Assembly (NCBI GenBank): GCA_902800495.1
Contig: CADCET010000021.1
Coordinates: 31,613-95,612, forward strand
DNA length: 64,000 nt
Reading direction: 5' to 3'
Source: an uncultured Prevotellaceae bacterium
GTDB lineage: Bacteria; Bacteroidota; Bacteroidia; Bacteroidales; Bacteroidaceae
Part shown: positions 1-9,657 of the stretch, one piece after another
Layout of the letters: every line of letters starts with the position of its first letter
How positions within the stretch are numbered: position 1 is the stretch's first letter
The notes under the pieces: generated by a model
Told to the model about the DNA's origin: nothing
Databases searched by the model: none
The model's input: only the letters and a program-made list of their open reading frames with translations
Translations under genes and position numbers: made by a program

Positions 1-92
1 CTTTCTGCAGCAAAACCATTGTCTTATATCTCCTTCTATCTTCATCTGTCTCCCTCTATCTACAAGGCAAGCGGAGCTTGCGAAAGTTGAAT
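1..92. other. Non-coding edge with small hairpin
   Basis: I see no gene here. The first 60 bases are a pyrimidine-rich tract on the + strand. A perfect 6-bp stem with a 3-nt loop lies at 67-81 (GCAAGC gga GCTTGC). It may be the end of a transcription unit lying left of the window, but it lacks a clear T-run on either side. Confidence 0.4.
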
Positions 93-169
93 AAATAAAT
101 AGTAAATTGTAAATCGTCAAATAGTAAATAACAAATAAATAGTAAATTGTAAATCGTCAAATAGTAAAT
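93..169. repeat. Two 37-bp direct repeats built of AAATNGT heptads
   Basis: Positions 93-129 and 133-169 are the same 37-bp A-rich sequence, 40 bp apart, immediately before rpoZ. Each copy is itself made of degenerate heptads of the form AAATTGT, AAATCGT, AAATAGT. Similar heptads recur before the cinA-type gene (56824-56852) and, on the minus strand, before the C1 peptidase gene at 40.4 kb. Confidence 0.75.
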
Positions 170-176
170 TAAAAAT

Positions 177-527
177 ATGGATTACAAGAAATCAAAAGCT
201 CCGGTAAACACCGTTACCCGCAACGTTATGGATCTCTGTAAGGACACAGGGAATATCTATGAGAGTGTAGCAATCATCGCCAAGCGCGCCAACCAGATCT
301 CTATTCAGATTAAGGAAGACCTCAGCAAAAAGTTGGCCGAGTTTGCCAGCTATAACGATTCATTGGAAGAGGTGTTCGAGAATCGTGAGCAGATAGAAAT
401 CTCTCGCTACTACGAGAAGCTGCCGAAGCCCACACTGTTGGCAACGCAGGAGTTCATCGAAAATCAGGTGTACTGGCGCGACCCTCAGAAGGACCAGCAG
501 AGAGAGTTTGAACTGACTGAGGCGTAA
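177..527 (+). CDS. rpoZ: RNA polymerase omega subunit (RpoZ, Rpb6 family)
   Basis: The 116-residue protein matches the Bacteroidota form of the omega subunit, which helps assemble and stabilise the RNA polymerase core. Recognition rests on the N-terminal TVTRNVMDLC segment, the AIIAKRANQIS helix typical of the Rpb6/omega fold and the conserved middle EQIEISRYYEKLPKPT. The start ATG at 177 follows a heptad repeat tract and has no strong Shine-Dalgarno, which is usual in this phylum. The DUF4293 membrane protein gene follows after 4 nt, the same pairing I know from other Bacteroidales. A terminator follows the pair at 890. Confidence 0.9.
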   Translation: MDYKKSKAPVNTVTRNVMDLCKDTGNIYESVAIIAKRANQISIQIKEDLSKKLAEFASYNDSLEEVFENREQIEISRYYEKLPKPTLLATQEFIENQVYWRDPQKDQQREFELTEA

Positions 528-531
528 TGTT

Positions 532-870
532 ATGATACAACGTAAGCAGACTGTTTTCCTCTTGCTTGCCTGCATCTTGGCTGTCGCCTGCTTTGCCATG
601 CGGCTCCAATGGATTGACGCTTTGCAGGTGTTGTCGGCAGTATTGTCGGCCTATACCATCTTTCAGTATCGTCGCCGCATCTTCCAAGCGCGGCTTTGCC
701 TGGCAGGCATATTCGTCATCTTCGCCTGGTATATCGGCGTGGCCGTGTTAGAGGCCAAAGTAGGAATGATTGAGGCTTTACCGATGGTGAACGCCATCCT
801 CATCTTTATGGCCCGCAAAGGAGTCCTGGACGACGAGAAGTTGGTCAGGGCCGCCGACAGAATCAGATAG
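532..870 (+). CDS. DUF4293 integral membrane protein
   Basis: This 112-residue protein begins MIQRKQTVFLLLA and ends KLVRAADRIR, both typical of the DUF4293 family of small Bacteroidota membrane proteins. Four hydrophobic stretches can be seen (about residues 6-22, 30-45, 55-73 and 80-95), so an inner-membrane four-helix protein is likely. Its function is unknown. It is translationally close to rpoZ (4-nt gap) and shares its terminator at 890-915, so the two are probably co-transcribed. Confidence 0.8.
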   Translation: MIQRKQTVFLLLACILAVACFAMRLQWIDALQVLSAVLSAYTIFQYRRRIFQARLCLAGIFVIFAWYIGVAVLEAKVGMIEALPMVNAILIFMARKGVLDDEKLVRAADRIR

Positions 871-889
871 CATCAAAAAAAACAAAGTG

Positions 890-915
890 AAGGCCTTCCC
901 GCAAGAGAAGGCCTT
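890..915 (+). terminator. Rho-independent terminator after rpoZ-DUF4293
   Basis: A perfect 9-bp stem (AAGGCCTTC / GAAGGCCTT) with an 8-nt loop is followed by TTAATTTT. It lies 20 nt after the DUF4293 stop codon and before the peptidase gene. Confidence 0.85.
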
Positions 916-942
916 TTAATTTTCAGAGTAAAAACTAAGATT

Positions 943-3150
943 ATGAAGAAGTTTATATTATTCTGTGCGTTGTTAACGGTTTCCGCAGTGGTTACGGCGG
1001 GCGAGAAGCTGAACCTGAAGGCTATCACGGCCGGCGAGTTCCGTGCTGAGAGCCTGAACGAGGTGACGCCCCTTGCCGATGGTGAGACCTATGCCCAGAT
1101 TACTGCCGACGGCCAGCGTATTGTGGCCTATTCCTTCCGCACCGGCAAGCAGACGGCCGTGCTTTTCGATGCAGCCACAGCCCGCGGTCCGAAGGTGAAT
1201 CAGGTCGACGGCTATATCGTCAGCCCCGACGGTAAGCGTCTGCTCATCCAGACGCAGACGAAGCGCATCTACCGCCGCTCGTTCACCGCCACCTATTATA
1301 TATATAGCATTCAGAACAACAAGCTGGAACCTCTCAGCGACGGCGGTCAGCAGCAGACGCCCGTCTTCTCGCCCGACGGCAATGTCATTGCCTTCGTCCG
1401 CGACAACAACGTCCACCTCGTCAAGCTGCTCTACGACAATGCCGAGAGCCAGATAACCACCGACGGTAAGCGTAACGAGGTTATCAACGGCATCCCCGAC
1501 TGGGTGTACGAGGAGGAGTTCAGCTACAACTCGGCGCTGGTCTTCTCTGCCAATTCCGAGCAGGTGGTTTGGGTGCGCTTCGACGAGAGTCAGGTGAAGC
1601 AGTACTCTATGCAGCTGTTCAAGGGTATGGCTCCCGAGCGTGAGGAGTATCGTGAGTATCCAGGCTTCTATACCTATAAGTATCCTGTGCCTGGCTCTCA
1701 GAACTCAAAGGTCAGCGTCATGAGCTACGACATCAAGAGCCACAAGGCGCGTAAGCTTGATCTGCCGTTGGAGGCCGACGGCTATATTCCACGTATCCTG
1801 CCGACGCAAGACCCCACGAAGGTGGCTGTCGTCACGATGAACCGCCATCAGGACCATTTGAGCATCTATATGTGCAACCCGCTGTCAACCCTCTGCCAGC
1901 TTGTTGTCGAGGACAAGGCAGACAAATACATCAAGGAAGAGGTGCTCGGCGGACTTCGGATCACCAGCAGTCATATCCTGCTGCCTAGCGAGCGCGACGG
2001 CTACAACCACCTGTATCTCTACAACCTCAACGGACAGCTGATGCGCCAGATAGGCAACGGACAGACCGTCGTCACCGATGTCTATGGCTACGACGAGCTG
2101 ACGGGCGATGTCTACTACGCAGCCCTCACCGACAGTCCTACCGATCAGAAGGTCTATGTCTCGCATAAGAACGGCAAGACCGACTGTCTGACGCCGAAGG
2201 CCGGCTGGAACACGGCCATCTTTGCGTCCGATTTCAAGAACTTCGTGCTGACCTGGAGCGATATCAACAATCCTGCCGTCTACTCGCTCTGCACGGGGCA
2301 GGGCAAGACACTCGCCACGCTCATCGACAACAAGGCGCTGGCCGACAAGTACGCCTCCTACGATATGGGACAGAAAGAGTTCTTCACCTTCACCACGGGC
2401 GAAGGCGTGAAGCTTAACGGCTGGCTCGTCAAGCCCAAGGACTTCAACCCGCAGAAGAAATATCCTGTCATTATGTACCAGTACGGCGGCCCTGGCAGCC
2501 AGCAGGTGCGTAACGCCTGGAACATCGGAATGTGCGGCAATGGTGCCCTCCTTGAACAGCTGATGGCGCAGCAGGGCTACATCGTGGCTTGTGTCGACGG
2601 TCGCGGCACGGGCGGCCGTGGTGCCGACTTCGAGAAGTGTACCTACCTGCGGCTCGGCGAGCTTGAGGCCCGCGACCAGGTGGAGACCGCTCTCTGGCTT
2701 GGTCAGCAGCCCTACGTCGACAAGGAGCGCATTGCTATCTGGGGCTGGTCGTACGGTGGCTGGAACACGCTGATGTCGATGTCCGAGGGCCGTCCCGTCT
2801 TCCGTTGCGGCATCGCTATCGCACCGCCCACCAACTGGCGCTTCTACGACACCGTCTACACCGAGCGCTATATGCGCACACCGAACGAGAACCTGCGCGG
2901 CTACGACGATGTGAACCCCATTGCCCGTGCAGGAAAACTGCACGGAGCGTTGCTGCTCTGTCACGGACTGGCCGACGACAACGTCCACTACCGTAATACG
3001 GCCGAATACGTTGAGGCGCTAGTGCAGGCCGACAAGGACTTCCGCCAACTGGTCTACACCAACCGCAACCACAGCATCTTTGGCGGTAACACTCGCAACC
3101 ACCTGTTCCGGCAGTGCCTGAACTTCTTTAAGAGCGAATTGAAAAACTGA
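943..3150 (+). CDS. Secreted dipeptidyl peptidase IV (S9B prolyl oligopeptidase family)
   Basis: This 735-residue serine peptidase should remove Xaa-Pro dipeptides from peptides outside the cytoplasm. It has a signal peptide (MKKFILFCALLTVSAVVTAG), an N-terminal DPP IV beta-propeller containing the EEEF substrate-binding type motif (DWVYEEEFSYN), and a C-terminal alpha/beta-hydrolase domain. The catalytic serine is in GWSYGGW (Ser about 603), the aspartate in HGLADDNVH (about 678-679) and the histidine in NRNHSIFGG (about 710). Length fits the family. It stands alone between a terminator and the lactate permease gene (36-nt gap). It is one of several secreted peptidases in the window, which suits a peptide-fermenting Prevotella-like lifestyle. 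Confidence 0.92.
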   Translation: MKKFILFCALLTVSAVVTAGEKLNLKAITAGEFRAESLNEVTPLADGETYAQITADGQRIVAYSFRTGKQTAVLFDAATARGPKVNQVDGYIVSPDGKRLLIQTQTKRIYRRSFTATYYIYSIQNNKLEPLSDGGQQQTPVFSPDGNVIAFVRDNNVHLVKLLYDNAESQITTDGKRNEVINGIPDWVYEEEFSYNSALVFSANSEQVVWVRFDESQVKQYSMQLFKGMAPEREEYREYPGFYTYKYPVPGSQNSKVSVMSYDIKSHKARKLDLPLEADGYIPRILPTQDPTKVAVVTMNRHQDHLSIYMCNPLSTLCQLVVEDKADKYIKEEVLGGLRITSSHILLPSERDGYNHLYLYNLNGQLMRQIGNGQTVVTDVYGYDELTGDVYYAALTDSPTDQKVYVSHKNGKTDCLTPKAGWNTAIFASDFKNFVLTWSDINNPAVYSLCTGQGKTLATLIDNKALADKYASYDMGQKEFFTFTTGEGVKLNGWLVKPKDFNPQKKYPVIMYQYGGPGSQQVRNAWNIGMCGNGALLEQLMAQQGYIVACVDGRGTGGRGADFEKCTYLRLGELEARDQVETALWLGQQPYVDKERIAIWGWSYGGWNTLMSMSEGRPVFRCGIAIAPPTNWRFYDTVYTERYMRTPNENLRGYDDVNPIARAGKLHGALLLCHGLADDNVHYRNTAEYVEALVQADKDFRQLVYTNRNHSIFGGNTRNHLFRQCLNFFKSELKN

Positions 3151-3186
3151 TTTAACTGAATACAATAACTAAAAATCCAAAAGCCT

Positions 3187-4791
3187 ATGACATCTCTGAT
3201 TTCCGTTATTCCCATCCTGTTACTCATCGTACTGATGATGGGATTTAAAGTGTCTGGTTACAGGAGTGCTATGGTAACTCTTGTCGTAACAATCCTTCTG
3301 GCTCTGTTCGCCGTACCTGCGATGGGAATCCTGCCTGAGAAGTTTGTAGGTGTTTCCATCTATGGTATCGCCCTGTGGTCGGTTGTGGAGGGTCTGCTGA
3401 AGGCCTGCTTCCCTATTATCCTGATTATTCTCTTTGCCATCTTCAGCTACAACATCCTATGTGAGACGAAGGAGATTGAGACCATCAAGACCCAGTTTAT
3501 CCAGATGACCTCCGACAAGGGCCTTCTGGTACTCATGTTGACGTGGGGCTTGGGTGGCGTCCTCGAGGGTATGGCGGGCTTCGGTACGGCAGTGGCCATT
3601 CCCGCAGCCATCTTGATAGGACTGGGCTTCAAGCCGATGTTCTCGGCCGTTATCTGCTTGGTGGCCAATACCGTGGCTGTAGGCTTCGGCGCCGTAGGAC
3701 TGCCTGCCACGACGCTTGCCAACCAGGTGGCTGCCAATGGTGTGGCTACGCCTGAGGAACTCTGCGAGGTGGCCACGTTCATTATCTTGCAACTCTCATT
3801 GATGTTCTTCATTACGCCGTTCCTGATCCTGATGATGACCGACCGTAAGAAGATTGTGAAGAACATCACCATCGCCCTCTTCGTGGGTACTTGCTCCATC
3901 ACAGTGCAGTTCTGCTGCGCCTATTTCATTGGTCCCGAGACACCTGCCATCCTCGGTTCGGTGGCGGCCATCATTGCCATGCTGATTTACAACAAGCTGT
4001 TCCTGCGCCATGAGGCCGAGAAGGACACGGTACACGTCGAGAAGAAGAACTTCGGCCTTGCCAAGACGCTGAAGGCATGGAGCGTCTACGGCCTCATCAT
4101 CTTCTTCATTCTGATAAGCAGCAAGATTGTACCTCCGGTCAACGAACTGTTGAACACGACGTTAGTCACGAAATTCGACCTGCCCGTCATCGGCAATACC
4201 TTTAAGTTCGGTTGGCTGTCGAATGCCGGTCTGATGATTTTCCTCGGTGCCATCATCGGCGGCTTGATACAAGGCTTAAGTTTTGGCAAGCTGATGACGC
4301 TACTGGCCAAGACCACGCTCAACATCCAGAAGACGGTCGTTACCATCTGCTGTCTGGTGGCGATGGCCATGCTGATGAATAATACGGGTATGACCAACGA
4401 CATTGCCAAGGGACTCGTCCTGCTCACGGGCGCTGCCTTCCCGTTCTTCGCACCGCTTATCGGCTCTATCGGCACTTTCGTCACGGGCAGTGCCACCAAT
4501 GCCAACATCCTCTTCGGCAAACTGCAGGCAACGGCAGCCAGCGACCTCGGACTGGTCAACCAGGGCACCTTCTTCGGTGTCAGTGGCAATGAGACCAACT
4601 GGCTCGCTGCCGCCAACTGTGCCGGTTCTGAGGGTGGTAAGCTACTCTCACCACAGTCTATCGCTATCGCCACCGCCGCCTGCGACATGGAGGGTCAGGA
4701 CGGCGACATCATGCGTAAGACGATGCCGTTTGCCATCTTCTGGATTCTGATGAACGGACTGATGGTCTTCCTTGGTCTACATATTATTTAA
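3187..4791 (+). CDS. lctP: L-lactate permease (LctP family)
   Basis: The 534-residue protein is a multi-spanning inner-membrane carrier of the LctP/LldP family (PF02652), predicted to import lactate or related 2-hydroxy acids with protons. It is hydrophobic throughout and carries family signatures such as GGVLEGMAGFGTAVAIPAAI near residue 120 and GSIGTFVTGSATNANILFG near residue 420. The C-terminus QSIAIATAA is also typical. The FAD/Fe-S lactate dehydrogenase begins 14 nt after its stop, so the two form a lactate uptake and oxidation unit. The substrate stereochemistry cannot be decided from sequence alone. Confidence 0.9.
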   Translation: MTSLISVIPILLLIVLMMGFKVSGYRSAMVTLVVTILLALFAVPAMGILPEKFVGVSIYGIALWSVVEGLLKACFPIILIILFAIFSYNILCETKEIETIKTQFIQMTSDKGLLVLMLTWGLGGVLEGMAGFGTAVAIPAAILIGLGFKPMFSAVICLVANTVAVGFGAVGLPATTLANQVAANGVATPEELCEVATFIILQLSLMFFITPFLILMMTDRKKIVKNITIALFVGTCSITVQFCCAYFIGPETPAILGSVAAIIAMLIYNKLFLRHEAEKDTVHVEKKNFGLAKTLKAWSVYGLIIFFILISSKIVPPVNELLNTTLVTKFDLPVIGNTFKFGWLSNAGLMIFLGAIIGGLIQGLSFGKLMTLLAKTTLNIQKTVVTICCLVAMAMLMNNTGMTNDIAKGLVLLTGAAFPFFAPLIGSIGTFVTGSATNANILFGKLQATAASDLGLVNQGTFFGVSGNETNWLAAANCAGSEGGKLLSPQSIAIATAACDMEGQDGDIMRKTMPFAIFWILMNGLMVFLGLHII

Positions 4792-4805
4792 AAACCGCTA
4801 CTACT

Positions 4806-7991
<3,186 letters not shown>

Positions 7992-7993
7992 AA

Positions 7994-8037
7994 AAACGAA
8001 ATCCCCAGACAACGCCCGTCGTCTGGGGATTTCGTTT
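7994..8037. terminator. Bidirectional terminator, 17-bp stem
   Basis: AAACGAAATCCCCAGAC (7994-8010) pairs perfectly with GTCTGGGGATTTCGTTT (8021-8037) around a 10-nt loop. A-run and T-run flanks make it usable from both directions, between the convergent lactate dehydrogenase and DUF2147 genes. Confidence 0.9.
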
Positions 8038-8049
8038 GCAACGTCGCGT

Positions 8050-8451
8050 TTATTTTCTTGTCCATGTTTGCGTCTCGTAGAACATGGCGACGTAGCCGCG
8101 GACCTTCAGGTTGTTGCCTTCAAGCCAGATGGAACACTTGTAGGTCTTCCCGTTTTTGGGATTGTAGATCTTACCGCCTTCCCACTTGTCGCCTTTCTTG
8201 GTGAGACCAGTCAGGATGTTGACACCCACAAGTTTGCGGCTTTGCAGCTTCTTGTCCGGATTGTGTACATCCTGCTGGCCGTCGCCTTTCTTCAGCCAGA
8301 CGATCTTGCCGTTCAGCTTGTCACCACTCTGGTAAATCTCCACCTGAGAATCACCACCTTCTGTTACCCACTTGCCGACAACGCTCTGAGCGTATCCGGC
8401 TACTGACATCATTGCCAGCACTAAGCAAATTATTACTTTCTTCATGTTCAT
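8050..8451 (-). CDS. Secreted DUF2147 family protein
   Basis: This 133-residue protein has a signal peptide (MKKVIICLVLAMMSVAGYA) and the DUF2147 pattern: VGKWVTEGGDSQVEIY near the start, the GKIYNPKNGKTYKCSIWLEG core and LKVRGYVAMFYETQTW at the end. Family members are small periplasmic beta-barrel, lipocalin-like proteins of unknown function. A second in-frame ATG (8445) is the more usual start because it directly begins the MKK signal. A weak -7-like box (TATCTTGC, one T short) lies near 8475-8482. It converges on the lactate dehydrogenase gene and ends at the shared terminator. Confidence 0.8.
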   Translation of the reverse strand: MNMKKVIICLVLAMMSVAGYAQSVVGKWVTEGGDSQVEIYQSGDKLNGKIVWLKKGDGQQDVHNPDKKLQSRKLVGVNILTGLTKKGDKWEGGKIYNPKNGKTYKCSIWLEGNNLKVRGYVAMFYETQTWTRK

Positions 8452-8493
8452 TGAAAATCTTGTTTTTACATTATTGGTGCAAGATACCTAAAT

Positions 8494-8548
8494 TTTTCAC
8501 GGCCTCTCGTGAAAATTTCACGCCGTGAAATTTTTCTGAGAGGCCGTG
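8494..8548. repeat. Nested palindrome with four TTTCAC/GTGAAA half sites
   Basis: Outer arms CACGGCCTCTC (8498-8508) and GAGAGGCCGTG (8538-8548) are perfect 11-bp inverted repeats. Inside lie GTGAAAATTTCAC (8509-8521) and a TTTCACGCCGTGAAA palindrome, giving several alternative foldings. It lies between two minus-strand genes, 30 nt after the stop of the upstream nucleotidyltransferase gene. It could be a terminator, an mRNA-stabilising fold or a protein-binding site. Confidence 0.75.
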
Positions 8549-8577
8549 AGGTGGTGTGACCACTGGTGAGGCTTGCG

Positions 8578-9558
8578 TTAGAACAGCTTGTTGGGATAGA
8601 CGCCCTCGTCCACTAACTTCTGGATGCGCTCTACGGTGGCCTGACGGTCGGCGGCGTAGGTGACGCCGAACCACTTCGAGGTCGTGTCGAGCACCTCGCA
8701 GGTAGCTGTGCCCTCGGTGATGAGCTTGTTCACCATCAGCGGGATGAAGAATTCAGCTTTCAGGTTCTCCATGTTCTTCGGGTCGCTGAGGAACTCCTTG
8801 AAGTAAGCCTCCGAGTAGTCGAAGTAGTCGGGGGTGAAGCCCCACATGTTCATCGATACCGGCACGTTCTCCTCCAGCGGCTGCCATTCGCCCTGTTCGT
8901 CCTTGAAGCAGATAGGAAGCAACCCCTCCTCATTTCCCCCGAGGGGGGATGCCGCAGCGGAAAGCCTCCCCTCGGGGAGGTTGGTGGGGGTCGTTCTCAT
9001 GATTTCGGTGCGCTCAACGACGTCCGTCAGGTGGCGCTTGTCGTTATAGGCACACACGCCACGGGCCACCGAGCCGTTCTCTGATAGCGTGTTGCAGCAG
9101 CGGAAGCCTACCATCGCATACTCGTTCTTCGAACCTTCGGGCAGGTTAGCGAGGAACTTACCTATCTGCATGAAGGCGTCGCGGCCGTAGAAGTCGTCGC
9201 AGTTGATGACGCAGAACGGCTCACGGATGACGTCCTTGCCCATCAGCACGGCGTGGTTCGTGCCCCAAGGCTTCTGGCGGCCTTCAGGTACGCTGAACCC
9301 CTCGGGCAGGGCGTCGAGAGCCTGGAAACAGAGTTCGCAGGGCACCTGTCCCTCATACTTTGCGAGTATCTGCGTGCGGAACTGCTCCTCGAAATCCTTG
9401 CGGATGACCCACACGATTTTTCCGAAGCCAGCCTGTATGGCGTCGTAGATAGAATAATCCATGATGGTTTCGCCGTTGGGGCCCAGTCCGTCGAGCTGTT
9501 TCAGTCCGCCGTAGCGGCTACCCATACCGGCAGCGAGTAAGAAAAGAGTTGGTTTCAT
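8578..9558 (-). CDS. Nucleotidyltransferase, sugar-1-phosphate type
   Basis: The protein has the NTP-transferase fold that makes NDP-sugars: the N-terminal signature LLAAGMGSRYGGLKQLD, the NCDDFYGRDAF metal-binding segment near residue 110 and a C-terminal WFGVTYAADR. The sugar is unknown. I use the ATG at 9558 (MKPTLF, as in homologues I recall); an ATG two codons upstream is also possible. About residues 188-212 are an insertion encoded by a GC-rich palindromic repeat (TPTNLPEGRLS to LGGNEEG), which homologues should lack; the frame is kept. A -7 box at 9596-9604 points into the gene. Confidence 0.82.
   Translation of the reverse strand: MKPTLFLLAAGMGSRYGGLKQLDGLGPNGETIMDYSIYDAIQAGFGKIVWVIRKDFEEQFRTQILAKYEGQVPCELCFQALDALPEGFSVPEGRQKPWGTNHAVLMGKDVIREPFCVINCDDFYGRDAFMQIGKFLANLPEGSKNEYAMVGFRCCNTLSENGSVARGVCAYNDKRHLTDVVERTEIMRTTPTNLPEGRLSAAASPLGGNEEGLLPICFKDEQGEWQPLEENVPVSMNMWGFTPDYFDYSEAYFKEFLSDPKNMENLKAEFFIPLMVNKLITEGTATCEVLDTTSKWFGVTYAADRQATVERIQKLVDEGVYPNKLF
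8922..8995. repeat. In-frame GC-rich palindromic element, copy A
   Basis: Two inverted GC-rich hairpin units (one with CCCCCGAGGGGG, one with CCTCCCCTCGGGGAGG) are separated by about 17 bp. They lie inside the nucleotidyltransferase gene without breaking its frame. Same sub-type as the copy in the GH43 gene at 31846. Confidence 0.8.
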
Positions 9559-9595
9559 AATCATTATTTTTTAGTAGGTTATATATTAAGTGTCT

Positions 9596-9604
9596 GCAAA
9601 GGTA
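9596..9604 (-). promoter_or_regulatory. Bacteroidota -7 box for the nucleotidyltransferase
   Basis: Minus-strand TACCTTTGC matches the TAnnTTTGC box, about 38 nt before the start codon. Confidence 0.7.
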
Positions 9605-9657
9605 CAACTTTTTGTGAAGTAAAAGGAGTCAAAGGCGTTAAAAGGAGTTAAAGACCA

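Noticed and set aside
1885..2988. 367-codon minus-strand open frame opposite the DPP IV gene
   Set aside because: It is antisense to a well-supported peptidase and its translation is Val/Gly/Ala-rich without domain features; a GC-biased shadow.
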